Counted from the stretch's first letter, positions 19,101 to 25,015 are shown. The stretch is 64,000 nt of DNA from an uncultured Cyclobacteriaceae bacterium (GCA_905479015.1 CAJQKV010000002.1:1-64000); one strand, 5' to 3'. Program-made: numbers and translations. Notes: generated by a model from the sequence alone, not told the origin.

Positions 19101-20743
19101 GTCAAACTCCTTATGACTACGCTTGGTTTCAGGCGAGCTCAGCATATAGTACCTCAGAAGATATCGAAGATCTTGCTATCGGCACTTATGACCTTACCGT
19201 CACCGACTTTTATGGGTGTATTTCAGATGTTTTTTCTTTTGAAATCACTGAACCGGATAACCTTTACAACATCAATGGAGACGTGAGCGAGGTTTCTTGT
19301 CTAGATAGCAGTGATGGTAAAATATTTATCTCTTTAGAAGTTTTGGGCGCCTCTACTGACTTCACCTACAGCTGGAATAGAAATGGGGCCTTGTTGGCAG
19401 AAGATATTAGAGATCTAGCAAATCTCTCCGCGGCCTCATATGTCTTTGCCGCAACGGATAACTTTGGTTGTACCAAGACCGATACCTTTGCGCTGGAAAA
19501 TCCACCTACCATTACTGCTCTTTTTGACCCTATCTTGCCTTCTTGTTACGGAGATTCTACAGGTTCTATTACCGTTTCTGCTGCTGGAGGTTGGGGAGAC
19601 TATGAATACGATTGGCTCAACCCTTTAAATGAAATAGGGGTCAATGATAGCGTTATCAGCAATATTCTCTCTGGGAATTACCTGGTCAAGATCACCGATG
19701 GTGCCGGTTGTACTAAACATTTTCCTGTTGTCCTAGAGGGCCCGGATTCGATATCCATAAGTCCTATAATCACAAATAATTCTTGTAATGCTACTATGAA
19801 CGCAGGCATTGCGATAAGCGTAACGGGAGGTACCCCTGCTTACAGTTATCAATGGCTAGAAAATGGGGTTGATTATGCGACCACGCAAAATATCGATTCG
19901 CTTACAGCGGACAACTATGAATTAATAGTCACAGACTCGCTCTCTTGTGTACAAAGCTCAGGTATTATGGAAGTCATCACGCCTGATCCCCTTTCTTTTA
20001 CGGTTTTATCCAGTCAAGATAATCTCTGCACAAATTCCAATACGGGCGCCTTATTTCTGCAAGGCTCCGGCGGCACGTTCCCTTATCAATACAGCATCGA
20101 TGGAGGTAGCCTTGGGAATGCATCTTTCTTTGATGGACTGGACGAAGGTGAGCATACCTTTACCATCAATGACACCAACAATTGTAGTACGGACAGTCTG
20201 ATTACCGTGCACTCTGAATATGAACTCATAGCGGACTTCGGATTAGCCTATACCAACCCTTACATCGATTGGCCCATTTCATTCAACGACTCCTCACTGG
20301 CGACGGACATTACGTCTTGGTTTTGGGAACTTGGCAATGGGGCCAGCATACAAGGTCAAAATAGCGAATTTACCTATAGGACACCTGGGCTTTATCCGAT
20401 CACGTTAAAAATCACGAATGAGGTGGGTTGTGAAGCCATAAAAATTGACACCCTCATCATTGAAAAAGGCTATAAATTAACCATGCCCAGTGCTTTTACC
20501 CCAAACGGGGATGCCCTTAATGATGTTTTTAAAGCAAGTCATGAAAATATAATTCAAACAACCCTTCAGCTATATAACAAATATGGCGCCTTGGTTTTTG
20601 AATCAACAGACCTCAATGCTGAGTGGAATGGGGATCTTAAAGACACCCCCTTACCACAAGACTCTTATCTTTATGTCATTGAATATGTAGCAGAGTCAGG
20701 AGTTGCACGCACCGAGAGGGGGCGTTTTACTTTATTACGCTAA
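7175..20743 (+). CDS. Giant multidomain surface adhesin (4522 aa): Ig-like, lectin-like, LamG, SprB repeats, PKD, type B T9SS sorting domain
   Basis: No ATG fits: the start is TTG at 7175 or GTG at 7181, just before a signal peptide (LPLFSCLFLGVGWSVMGQ). Approximate residue order: a SwmB-like domain 25-140; two near-identical Ig-like modules 142-345; a second pair 347-555; a third pair 680-930; domains opening with DxDxDG loops 932-1390 (DTDGDGNID, DADANGNLD, DANTDGTID), possibly binding calcium; SprB repeats from 1507; a SUEL-like lectin domain about 2270-2393; LamG domains 2538-2728 and 2828-3032; fourteen SprB repeats 3155-4342; PKD 4348-4432 (WFWELGNG); gliding-motility C-terminal sorting domain 4435-4522 (SAFTPNGDALNDVF). 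The protein is predicted to be exported by Sec then type IX secretion and displayed on the surface. Adhesion or glycan binding is inferred from the LamG and lectin-like domains. No clear promoter is seen in the 121 bp upstream, so co-transcription with the first giant is possible. Confidence 0.92.
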   Translation: MSVYKRHILPLFSCLFLGVGWSVMGQATISSSSVAADNSTVSVTFSEAVFSGSGAGALDAADFVLGIGSGTAGLGATTPTSISVSSNTYTLGVSLSGTPDGSEIVTISPASGAIFNGAGLVSATSQSNNTVTLNDQAPPIISAIATSAFSWGASLNATEDNSDGSVTVTTSGAEDGQTVTITLNTATYTANVTSNSATVTITASGLQGLIDGQNYSLKADISDAAGNAATQVTSSNFGVDVSAPSISAIGTGALSWGAYLNATEDNSDGTVTVTTSGAEDNQTVTITLNSTSYTALVSTNSATVTIPAADLQALNDGINYTLTADVSDAAGNPASQVSSSIFKYDITIPTVNTLTNNGGDNLVKNAETERITAVFSEAMTSAPTISIDYAGGVDLSSTSMTQGSDATIWYYDWNVPGAVSDGTATATVGGKDLAENDYVGATNLVLTVDNAAPTVNSLTNSGTDLVAKEGETERITAVFSEFMTSAPSISIDYASGTDLSNVNMTQGSDATSWYYDWVIPAGRDGTATSTVAGTDLAGNSYTGTTALNVTIDNTDPASFTVGAVTAVGNTVIANQYNNTNTDIQITVPIANAADLEGGTVQLRANVASGGFENLGTAYTILNSDLGPNKALSFDAATFEALSDNLIDGETIVFSAVITDKAGNSTTGTQSGTTITFDQALPTVANVTSTTTDGAYKEADLIAITVVFSEVVNVTVAAPRLTLETGSSDAVVNYSSGTGSNTLTFNYTISAGQNAVDLDYVATNSLVLAGALIRDAAGNDATLTLAAPGAANSLGNNKALIVDTSDPSVNKVSATTVDGSYKAGEVIALTVVFSEAVFVVGGPPQLTLTVGSSDVLVDYTSGSGSDTWVFNYTIAAPQTDTDGIDYKNTSALGLNGGTIRDAAGNDATLALAPLLDPNSLDGNKNLIVDTDVPIFSKALQYDTDGDGNIDEIVVEMNEAIDDASVDFSDFSLGSGATVDGFSAASAGSSANSKDAADNDKFITLEVSVTGTAPVTVAYADNDAGNDLSDIAGNNAANNASLTRDDQALPVITDANWQDADANGNLDRVVLTFSESATISDGNGGDGFGAILINGGAVTIDNADYAATRTTLTLNFTGDEITGTGITGHTITYSRGTGATIKDAVSNEILDTDVPKSYSDGAKPVLLNASYKDINPVGQPDGTVDRVDVIYSEDITASTFEAGDWTFPTNGASFTAASAALNGSTVEITVTGAAAETTVFGATTILYTATAGTANSITDAAATPNTALTSSATTVDDAAPPIMISAITGDANTDGTIDQIVVTFSEPVDLSNVDNGNFTLTESAGGSPLISGSYSPNNVTSVTLTLTGVTANNTSLTIDLNYNNNGGKTIIDHSGANEMWFDESITGSDGVGPTVIITATDGTLSTAGNVVNNGSTTTDVGLILTFTLSEPSSDFDMADVSVANGTISTALTVISSTVYTAHFAATREGLAATVDVTTGGFTDAGGTANNVAPAQFVWTLDIPMTFAAGSWVHLSCKDADDGQITVKGATGSLPTDGSGTYEYDIATTVAGLFDDGYVDNTSNVFSGLAAGTYYIGISDQGDDPDHFSYSDAITIREPSVDLDAIIGTSQNNILCYGEDVNSASITVTGGVGDITSVSPDEFGIMDYDISTMAGTLFDDNDSVQSSKTFNNLPAGTYFVGARRIINYDVSGDGIDNGVGNGDEKGSYCESSEIEITITSPDSLTLAVDLDPTKTYGPLCYGESSGQITTLATGGTGTLYYSASLVDGAFNYNSGSENRIAPYNTTTIKAISGGSAGTWYVSVKDANDCVVEVRPDPVVASPATELSISSLTATDVTCNGSSNGTIVVTMDVGKEGAGSLTYSALAASSRPGSGSFSIFTANGGVFSAVAAGSYYIAVKDANNCIVVSDSRVNVYEPDAIGVIIYKENASCDAAFDGAINATVSGGVQPYSYAWERANSWDYSDAAPYAGTSHDIDNLENGYYRLTVTDAAGCSKIIDNNTQGNMLVYAGWGDYGGYDLSCYGDQNGNINLNFWLDDTEEQPNFNVVRWFEGSTAFADEDISNSTALKFRDNNDGTIRVGDVVYGTGISGLVTVTSITDANNLVLSSPQSLSNGTLLYFGVSITDAVVGTNLFYTDQDGTSDRNYYRRDQLGIPNGRIDNLGPGRYFAIVDNGLGCRKTLSYNVSAPDELLWASTTERPLLAAGVSAIDYITTTRDLNGSQYDINCINVDAGTPTINYSADNTTTSTTVDATGLTTAIITSGAQITSDFAVYHEVDSGKYVTLTAPAGAVWSRVNFASYGASIDGTDAGTIRDQDTNSDGIRDTYSTCNAINTRSILLDLIYGKNTVTFQVDSATFEPTEDDLPNASNLIPGCGYGNVQTYGIGKTLAYNISYAYTDDAVVYDTITGGTHHEARYYTDAATGEMRYQAESYYDFFLTDLASGAVTEILDQKSPDGKDGTLFEAAGLTPGNYSVYVRDGNGCSSAIHEFDILGPTTGFNIASVTTDNITCFGSDDGTAKVVYSSGTDPNHPRPADSIKWYKLDNGLDFDGINDHVQFPNGFVQTISDFTFEAWFKKDADNSWSRIMDFGSGTGINMFLTATQGTGGVPRFAIKASGGSEQQLTAPSAIAADTWVHYAVTINSITSTGKFYINGVLVDTNTNMTYNPSSLGATNANYLGKSQYNDGYLDGTMNEVRIWSTVRTIEEINTNINTELTGLEDNLFAYYPFNQGVAASNNSSITSVTDGTSSSLDGTLQSFTLSGASSNFIVGNLGSVIPEYTGLESIENLAEGSYKLAITDLYGCLKEQNFVITEPSLLEITETITDVACLADDEEDFGNALNFNATDNNRLVVADNNALDMTSALTVEAWVYPTKNSGVQTIVSKLSSAQAYGYKLTSDNGWSNVFFHLYFNTGNLNIVSEVALTPTMLNSWHHIAATYDGTNMKIFIDGIEAKSVSQTGNIKTNTNDLVIGAQRSSSGNNDSDFTNYFEGSLDEVRIWNVARSAAQINYTKEITLDGDEEGLVAYYQFNQGTAGGNNSGISSLTEGINSLNGAFPTSTAFALTGSTSNFVSSYDNTPAAAATSGAIEVVVTGGSSSYSYQWFKGSEEVIGQTTANLNTASGYPIDVSGEFTVVVTDNTYGCSLTGKFNVEVAATLSLTGIVTTPKCKDGTDGALDITPGGGTSYDYAWTKVINDELVAGFAETSEDLSGLGDGTYDVIITEQTSGCTLSRAFDVASPTTLYTIGIDITDATCQGDDDGILITAITADAGHPTAYDYAWYSGAVAAGTPLSTAQKRIYDLAPGPYTMEVTDDYGCVLTSTATVSEEAEITFSTAATTNVTCFEGADGAINIGLSGGNGPYTHVWYKDGDEIYPTGAFAASPPTSLTGLSTGVYKVIVQDTEVTASPKKASCSAQAVFNITEPEDFTVTATLVDPACQDGSSGQISVVVSGATKGSGYTYQWIKNPSGAATAAGTTATISGLTGDNPTGDVYQLLVTDGSGCVSDAFDYTLTSPTTAYDINASTTISEAVTALPTETVQSNVSCNGAADGYVEVKMTVDGGHPTDFDYAWYAGTSTTDPPLLVGEKNIYDLAPGQYTFQIIDFYGCTKDQTYTILEYPTMDISATAATQLTNSCSEANDAAIGISVSGGNTANYYYEWFKNDIIFDPIDSGWTDTALSTLASGLYKVRVTDEQGCTADKSFEITTPEPLSLSYTQEDNICLGGNIGAIEVEVFGGTAPYDYAWTLGLNNIGDTDILSNLTSDDYVLTVTDFAGCAPLTQSITIGGPTTTFTIGFTKTDLTCYESGDGTLALDLTLTGAHPDDYAISWYKGGNKFNSVTKTLSDLEASNYKVIMTDTSGCTKADSITLVQPEDINLNPVIDPLLCYDASTASIALNPTGGSDSYPSVDWSLAGTTVATNVLFADALASGDYNVLLRDSRGCQKDSLFKIVNPENMAVDTVNTVVQSVLCKGFSTGSIDFTVENGQTPYDYAWFQASSAYSTSEDIEDLAIGTYDLTVTDFYGCISDVFSFEITEPDNLYNINGDVSEVSCLDSSDGKIFISLEVLGASTDFTYSWNRNGALLAEDIRDLANLSAASYVFAATDNFGCTKTDTFALENPPTITALFDPILPSCYGDSTGSITVSAAGGWGDYEYDWLNPLNEIGVNDSVISNILSGNYLVKITDGAGCTKHFPVVLEGPDSISISPIITNNSCNATMNAGIAISVTGGTPAYSYQWLENGVDYATTQNIDSLTADNYELIVTDSLSCVQSSGIMEVITPDPLSFTVLSSQDNLCTNSNTGALFLQGSGGTFPYQYSIDGGSLGNASFFDGLDEGEHTFTINDTNNCSTDSLITVHSEYELIADFGLAYTNPYIDWPISFNDSSLATDITSWFWELGNGASIQGQNSEFTYRTPGLYPITLKITNEVGCEAIKIDTLIIEKGYKLTMPSAFTPNGDALNDVFKASHENIIQTTLQLYNKYGALVFESTDLNAEWNGDLKDTPLPQDSYLYVIEYVAESGVARTERGRFTLLR
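7600..8214 (+). repeat. Tandem pair of Ig-like modules (A-A)
   Basis: Two consecutive modules of about 102 residues share LNATEDNSDG, VTVTTSGAED, QTVTITLN, NSATVTI and SDAAGN. The DNA is also close: TTTAAATGCCACAGAAGATA occurs in both copies. This indicates a fairly recent internal duplication. Confidence 0.8.
8215..8840 (+). repeat. Tandem pair of Ig-like modules (B-B)
   Basis: Two modules of about 104 residues share ETERITAVFSE, MTSAP-[ST]-ISIDYA, MTQGSDAT, WYYDW and DGTAT. They immediately follow the A-A pair and are different in sequence from it. Confidence 0.8.
9215..9965 (+). repeat. Tandem pair of Ig-like modules (C-C)
   Basis: Two modules of about 125 residues share the pattern TTxDGxYK, VVFSE, RDAAGNDATL, and the closing NSLxxNKxLIVDT. 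They form the third duplicated pair in the N-terminal half of the protein. Confidence 0.8.
13343..13528 (+). repeat. GTGISG-type module, copy 5 (in second giant gene)
   Basis: The segment contains NNDGTIRVGDVVYGTGISG, then LVTVTSITDANNLVLSS and PQSLSNGTLLYF. It lies inside a SprB repeat, between the RWFEG strand and the closing LGPGRYFAIVDNGLGC strand. It is the only copy seen in this gene and is closest to copies 3 and 4 upstream. Confidence 0.7.
13985..14352 (+). other. Probable SUEL-type (galactose/rhamnose-binding) lectin-like domain in the second giant protein
   Basis: The stretch VTLTAPAGAVWSRVNFASYG, then a Cys (STCNA), then LIYGKNTVTFQVDSATFE, a second Cys (GCGYG) and GIGKTLAYNISYAY follows the order of SUEL lectin motifs (FASYG, GKxxxxxxVxxxxF, Cys, KxLxVxYxY). 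An acidic insert (DQDTNSDGIRD) separates the first two blocks. The family call comes from pattern recognition only. Confidence 0.45.
14790..15365 (+). other. LamG-like jelly-roll domain 1 in the second giant protein
   Basis: Landmarks are LDFDGINDHVQFPNG, FTFEAWFKKD, WVHYAVTINS, GKFYINGVLVDT, DGTMNEVRIW and LFAYYPFNQG, the usual order of a bacterial Laminin_G_3 / concanavalin-like domain. It interrupts a SprB repeat: the closing strand LAEGSYKLAITDLYGC follows it at about 15520. Confidence 0.8.
15655..16275 (+). other. LamG-like jelly-roll domain 2 in the second giant protein
   Basis: Landmarks are ALNFNATDNNRLVVADN, LTVEAWVYPTK, WHHIAATYDGTNMKIFIDG, EGSLDEVRIWNVARS and LVAYYQFNQG. It is a second LamG domain clearly related to the first, again placed between the opening Cys strand (TDVACLADD) and the remainder of a SprB repeat (AIEVVVTGGSSSYSYQW). 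Confidence 0.8.
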
Positions 20744-20845
20744 AGTCATTAACGAAATTTTGTCATTCCCTGACGCAAGTATTTTCTTTGGAGAGAAGCG
20801 TCATTCAAAAGGAAAAGCCTAATTTTAACCGACTAAATTAGAAAA

Positions 20846-21913
20846 ATGATTGAAAAACTGACGTCTATTAAACACCGATTTGAAGAGATTGAACAGCTTA
20901 TCGTTCAGCCTGACGCCATGTCCGACATGAAAATGTATGCCAAACTCAATCAAGAATATCGCTCATTAGAAAAAATTGTGGTTAAGGCAGATGCTTATTT
21001 GCTTGCTTTAGAAAATCTCAAAAACACCAAGGACCTGCTATCCACAGAAAAAGATGAAGAATTTCGCACCCTTGCCAAGGCGGAAATTGATGCTCTAGAA
21101 CCCCAAATTGAGCGCCTTAATGAGGCGCTGAAAATCCTTTTGATCCCCCAAGATCCAGACGATAACAAAAATGTCATTTTGGAAATACGTGCTGGCACAG
21201 GAGGAGATGAGGCCTCTCTTTTTGCTGGGGATCTTTTCAAAATGTATCGGCAGTTTGCGGAGGATCAAAAATGGAAATTGGAACCCATCAGCTTCAGTGA
21301 AGGAACGGCAGGCGGATTCAAAGAAATCATTTGTACGATTGAGGGCCAAGAGGTCTACGGAAAATTAAAGTTTGAATCAGGGGCCCATCGCGTTCAAAGG
21401 GTTCCCAGCACCGAATCCCAAGGCCGCGTACATACCTCAGCAGCTACTGTAGCAGTACTTCCAGAAGTGGAAGATGTAGATATTGACTTAAATATGGGGG
21501 ATATTCGAAAAGATACCTTTCGTGCTTCTGGAGCTGGGGGACAGCACATCAACAAAACGGAATCTGCTGTCCGGCTGACACACTTCCCATCAAATACGGT
21601 TGTTGAATGTCAAGATGGGCGCTCCCAGCACGCCAATTATGACAAAGCCATGAAAGTCCTGCGATCACGAATCTATGAAAAAGAGCTTAAAAAACACAAT
21701 GATAAGATCAGTTCAGAACGCAAAACCATGGTGGGCAGCGGGGATCGTTCAGACAAAATTAGAACCTATAATTTTCCACAAGGGCGCGTAACCGATCACC
21801 GTATTGGACATACGGTATACAACTTACCCAACATTCTGTCGGGGGATATTCAAGATTTTATAGATCGCCTGCGCATTGCAGAAAACTCTGAAAGACTCAA
21901 GGACGAAGCCTAA
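20846..21913 (+). CDS. prfA: Peptide chain release factor 1
   Basis: RF1 recognises UAA and UAG in the ribosomal A site and triggers peptide release. The 355-residue length is normal. The GGQ catalytic loop is at about residue 232 (SGAGGQHINKT), and the recognition-loop tripeptide is PST in RVPSTESQGR, the RF1 rather than RF2 type (RF2 has SPF). The C-terminal RTYNFPQGRVTDHRIG block is typical. A box TAAATTAG ends 4 nt before the ATG. A lipoprotein gene follows after 2 nt, so the two probably share a transcript, with no obvious functional link. Confidence 0.97.
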   Translation: MIEKLTSIKHRFEEIEQLIVQPDAMSDMKMYAKLNQEYRSLEKIVVKADAYLLALENLKNTKDLLSTEKDEEFRTLAKAEIDALEPQIERLNEALKILLIPQDPDDNKNVILEIRAGTGGDEASLFAGDLFKMYRQFAEDQKWKLEPISFSEGTAGGFKEIICTIEGQEVYGKLKFESGAHRVQRVPSTESQGRVHTSAATVAVLPEVEDVDIDLNMGDIRKDTFRASGAGGQHINKTESAVRLTHFPSNTVVECQDGRSQHANYDKAMKVLRSRIYEKELKKHNDKISSERKTMVGSGDRSDKIRTYNFPQGRVTDHRIGHTVYNLPNILSGDIQDFIDRLRIAENSERLKDEA

Positions 21914-21915
21914 CC

Positions 21916-23310
21916 ATGACGACTTACTTAGTTCAAGCGGTTTTTAAAGGGATACTAATTATTGGCCTTTGTGCTATGGCCGCCCTACTCTCCTGTGATG
22001 ATCAAGATGATACACCCGCTACTCAGGCCAATATCAGCTTACTATTCAGTACAGACACGTTACTTTTTGATACGCTACTGACGGATCGATTGAGCATCAC
22101 CAAACGATTGAGAATCTATAATCCTAATACCGAAGCGATCAATATTTCAGAGATTTCTTTAACCGTTGGCTCTGAATACTCATTGATCATCAATGGTGCC
22201 GAAGAAAACCATGCTGAGGACGTCCTACTCATGGGTAAAGACAGCCTCTTGATTTTAGTAAAGTTGACAGTGGGTAAGCAAGACAAGGACAACCCTTATT
22301 TAATTAAAGATATCATCACCACATATTGGAATGGGAATACCCATCAGACCTTATTGATGGCTTGGGGACAAGATGCCATTTATATGGGTAATGAAATCTT
22401 GTGCGATATGACTTTTACCGCTGACCGACCCTATGTATTCTATGATAGTGTATTGATTGATGCAGGTTGCTTGTTGACCTTAGAAGCGGGCGCTACCCTC
22501 CTTTTCGATGCCAATGCCCCACTTCTGGTGGCCGGCCAACTCATAGCGGTAGGCGATTCTACCCATCCCATCACCTTTCGAAATTCGCGATGGGATACTG
22601 ATTATCGCATTGCCCCGGGCCAATGGCCTGGCCTTCATTTTCTCATAGGAAGTCAAAACAATTTATTGGACTACACGATCATAGAAAATGCGATCACGGG
22701 TATAACCATTGGCAATCCAGATGAGGATACATTGGCCGACTTAACATTAAAACACAGCATCATCAGACACAGTTCTCAAGCAGGCCTAGCAGCCTATAGT
22801 AGTGACATAGTGGGAGAAAACCTGTTGATAATGAACAGTGGGTCCAGCAACGTAATTAATGCAGCAGGGGGCTTCTATCACTATACTCATTGTACCTTTG
22901 TCAATACGCCCAACTCTTTTTACACTTCTGACCCCGCCACTATTTTTACCAATAGTCTCATCTTATCTGACGAAAGTAAAATCAGCAGCCATTTGTATTT
23001 GACCCTGCACAACAGTATTGTTTGGGGGCCAAGTGATAACGATCTCTGGTCTTCTGATGATGGACAGGCAGGTTGGTCGTCATCTATTCATCACAACCTT
23101 ATTCATTCAAACACTGCGCTTAACGATAACTATATCTTTTTTGATTCACTCATTTCCCTCTTTCAAGATACTGAAAATTACAATTATGAACTAGACAGTG
23201 GATCTGTCGCCATTGATCTTGGCCAAAACAGTCCTGTCTGGGATGACCTCCTGGGTCGGGCACGTGATGAGCACCCGGATTTGGGTGCCTACGAAAAACA
23301 AAATCTGTAA
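21916..23310 (+). CDS. Predicted lipoprotein with right-handed beta-helix repeats
   Basis: The N-terminus is hydrophobic and ends in a lipobox, LLSC, with the acylated Cys at residue 27 followed by Asp-Asp. This predicts lipid anchoring after processing (Lgt is encoded further on in the window). The middle region contains LEAGATLLFD, LLVAGQLIAVGDSTHPITF and PGQWPGLHF, then short strands such as NLLDYTIIENAITGI and LKHSIIRHSSQAGL. This is the style of parallel beta-helix proteins of Bacteroidota. It closes with LGRARDEHPDLGAYE, which often ends such proteins. It lies 2 nt after prfA. No catalytic residues could be assigned, so the function is unknown. Confidence 0.75.
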   Translation: MTTYLVQAVFKGILIIGLCAMAALLSCDDQDDTPATQANISLLFSTDTLLFDTLLTDRLSITKRLRIYNPNTEAINISEISLTVGSEYSLIINGAEENHAEDVLLMGKDSLLILVKLTVGKQDKDNPYLIKDIITTYWNGNTHQTLLMAWGQDAIYMGNEILCDMTFTADRPYVFYDSVLIDAGCLLTLEAGATLLFDANAPLLVAGQLIAVGDSTHPITFRNSRWDTDYRIAPGQWPGLHFLIGSQNNLLDYTIIENAITGITIGNPDEDTLADLTLKHSIIRHSSQAGLAAYSSDIVGENLLIMNSGSSNVINAAGGFYHYTHCTFVNTPNSFYTSDPATIFTNSLILSDESKISSHLYLTLHNSIVWGPSDNDLWSSDDGQAGWSSSIHHNLIHSNTALNDNYIFFDSLISLFQDTENYNYELDSGSVAIDLGQNSPVWDDLLGRARDEHPDLGAYEKQNL

Positions 23311-23485
23311 ATTTATGATTGCTCATGGCCTCTCAGCCTCCTGCTATGCAGTAATGTTGACCTTCTCGTTAAAGTCTACCGCGGGGTTATGAAAAAATGG
23401 CGGGAATTATGATGGCCCTTGCCAAAAACAAGGCAGTTATTTAGGAAGAGCGCGTCAATAGGGCCTTTAATTTTCCAATTTTATC
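23311..23485. other. Non-coding spacer
   Basis: No credible ORF is seen. A 5-bp inverted repeat (CCTTG ... CAAGG) near 23420-23436 is too weak to call a terminator. Confidence 0.4.
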
Positions 23486-23515
23486 TTGATTAATCTTTAA
23501 AGACCTTATCTTTCG
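23486..23515 (+). promoter_or_regulatory. Candidate Bacteroidota-type promoter for the aminotransferase gene
   Basis: TTG at 23486-23488 is followed, after 18 nt, by TATCTTTC at 23507-23514, one mismatch from TAnnTTTG. The start codon is 16 nt further on. Confidence 0.4.
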
Positions 23516-23530
23516 TAAATAATTTAGGTT

Positions 23531-24673
23531 ATGAAATGTCAACGCAATAAATTTTCCTTACAACGAAAGATCAGTTATCTGAATGGGGCCTACATGTCTC
23601 CTCTATTGAAAAAAGTGGAAAAGGCGGGGATCAAAGGCATGATTCAAAAAAGAAAACCTTTTCATATCGCACCCTCAGATTTTTTTAAGGAAACGGAGGT
23701 CCTTAGAAACCTGTTTGGTCAGCTGATTAATAGTCCAGAGTCAGCAAGACACGTCATCATTCCATCGGTATCTTATGGGATTGAAAATGTGGTGCAAAAC
23801 TTGGAAAAGAAAAAAGGGAATATCGTTCTGGCAGCAGGTCAATTCCCGAGTAATGTGTATCCATGGTCTGCCAATCCCCATTATCAGCTTAAATTTGTGG
23901 CAGCGCCCACGGAGTCAAAGAACCTCTGCACGGCTTGGAACGAACGTATTCTTGCCGCCATTGACGATCAAACGGCAGCCGTCTCCATAGGGCACGTTCA
24001 TTGGGTCAATGGTATCAAGTTTGATCTGACGGCGATTCGTCAAAAAACCAGAGCGGTGGGAGCGGCATTGATCATAGACGGCACCCAGTCGATTGGCGCA
24101 TTGCCTTTTGACGTGCAAGCGGTGCAGCCGGATGCGTTGGTGGTGGCGGGTTACAAGTGGCTGATGGGTCCTTATTCGATAGGGATGGCTTATTATGGGG
24201 AAATGTTTGATCAAGGCAGCCCCATTGAAAATAACTGGATAAATAGGCAAGGTGCGGATCAATTTACTGGACTCACACATTATGAGGATCATTTTTTGCC
24301 AGGAGCACAAAGATATGAAGTAGGGGAACACAGCAATTTTATCTTGGTGCCCATGCTCATCGCAGCCATTAAACAATTATTAAAATGGACGCCTTTGGGG
24401 ATCCAAGAGTATTGCGAGGTCCTGTGTCATGACGCCATCGATACCTTACGCTCAGAAGGCTATACCGTCGAGGCCTCGGAAGGAAGGGCCAGCCATTTAT
24501 TTGGTGTTTATTTTAATGAAAATACAACTATGGAACGAATAGAACAAGCGCTTTCTAAACATCGAGTGAAGATTTCTGTTCGTGATCAAGCCCTCCGAAT
24601 CTCACCGAATATTTATAATGATCAAAAAGATGTCCAAAGATTGGTAAGTGCTTTAAAAGAAGCAATTATTTGA
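23531..24673 (+). CDS. Class V-fold PLP-dependent aminotransferase / cysteine-desulfurase-like enzyme
   Basis: Fold-type I PLP enzyme of 380 residues. The cofactor-binding Asp and nearby Gln are in IIDGTQSIGALPFD, and the likely Schiff-base Lys is in VAGYKWLMGPYSIG. Upstream HVHWVNGIKFDL matches the usual active-site strand of class V enzymes. It lacks the SACSSGS-type active Cys loop of a true NifS/IscS desulfurase, which is present in the gene at 60734-61873. An isopenicillin-epimerase or kynureninase-like or other class V activity is therefore as likely as desulfuration. The substrate is unknown. It stands alone with its own candidate promoter. Confidence 0.85.
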   Translation: MKCQRNKFSLQRKISYLNGAYMSPLLKKVEKAGIKGMIQKRKPFHIAPSDFFKETEVLRNLFGQLINSPESARHVIIPSVSYGIENVVQNLEKKKGNIVLAAGQFPSNVYPWSANPHYQLKFVAAPTESKNLCTAWNERILAAIDDQTAAVSIGHVHWVNGIKFDLTAIRQKTRAVGAALIIDGTQSIGALPFDVQAVQPDALVVAGYKWLMGPYSIGMAYYGEMFDQGSPIENNWINRQGADQFTGLTHYEDHFLPGAQRYEVGEHSNFILVPMLIAAIKQLLKWTPLGIQEYCEVLCHDAIDTLRSEGYTVEASEGRASHLFGVYFNENTTMERIEQALSKHRVKISVRDQALRISPNIYNDQKDVQRLVSALKEAII

Positions 24674-24701
24674 TTTATATTTACAACAAAATTAAAAAAT
24701 T

Positions 24702-24836
24702 ATGGAACTAACAAATCCCGCGGTCACAGACGGCGTCAATTTATTCGTAAATATTGTAGTTATTTTTCTAGCCTTTGTGGTAGCGATGTCGATGATCGAC
24801 GCCAAAAAGATCAGTGATAAGGAAAAGAAAGCTTAA
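24702..24836 (+). CDS. Small single-pass membrane protein (44 aa)
   Basis: A 44-codon ORF starts at ATG 24702. It has a polar N-terminus (MELTNPAVTDG), one hydrophobic span (VNIVVIFLAFVVAMSM) and a charged tail (DAKKISDKEKKA), a plausible layout for a small inner-membrane protein. A TATATTTA box at 24676-24683, one mismatch from TAnnTTTG, lies 18 nt upstream. It converges with another small membrane ORF. No family is recognised. It could be a small subunit of a membrane complex, but nothing nearby says which. Confidence 0.5.
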   Translation: MELTNPAVTDGVNLFVNIVVIFLAFVVAMSMIDAKKISDKEKKA

Positions 24837-24854
24837 AAAAAGCCGCGGAAACGC

Positions 24855-24959
24855 TTATACGTGATCTTTTTTGTGAGTGCTGACTTTATCATTGGGAAGA
24901 ATGTAAGGACAAACGATTGCCAAAATAAATAAAAATCCAATAACGCCTAACATTGCCAT
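24855..24959 (-). CDS. Small single-pass membrane protein (34 aa)
   Basis: On the minus strand, ATG at 24959 opens a 34-codon frame: MAMLGVIGFLFILAIVCPYI followed by a polar tail rich in His and Lys. One transmembrane helix is evident. A second ATG two codons on is an alternative start. A perfect TAnnTTTG box (TATCTTTG) lies at 24977-24984, 17 nt upstream. No family is recognised. Confidence 0.45.
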   Translation of the reverse strand: MAMLGVIGFLFILAIVCPYILPNDKVSTHKKDHV

Positions 24960-24976
24960 AGTTTTGTAGTTTTTAT

Positions 24977-24984
24977 CAAAGATA
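24977..24984 (-). promoter_or_regulatory. TAnnTTTG -7 box before the 34-aa ORF
   Basis: The reverse strand reads TATCTTTG, an exact match to the Bacteroidota -7 consensus. No good TTG -33 element is seen at the right distance, so the call is tentative. Confidence 0.35.
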
Positions 24985-25015
24985 ATGTTTTTTGCTTTTG
25001 AGACCTCATCATTGA

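Noticed and set aside
16640-20200. Regular repeats considered as a CRISPR array
   Set aside because: The repeats are protein-level, about 240 bp apart, diverged in DNA and in one open frame; there are no short identical repeats with unique spacers.
23420-23436. Inverted repeat CCTTG / CAAGG as a terminator
   Set aside because: The stem is only 5 bp and no T-run follows.
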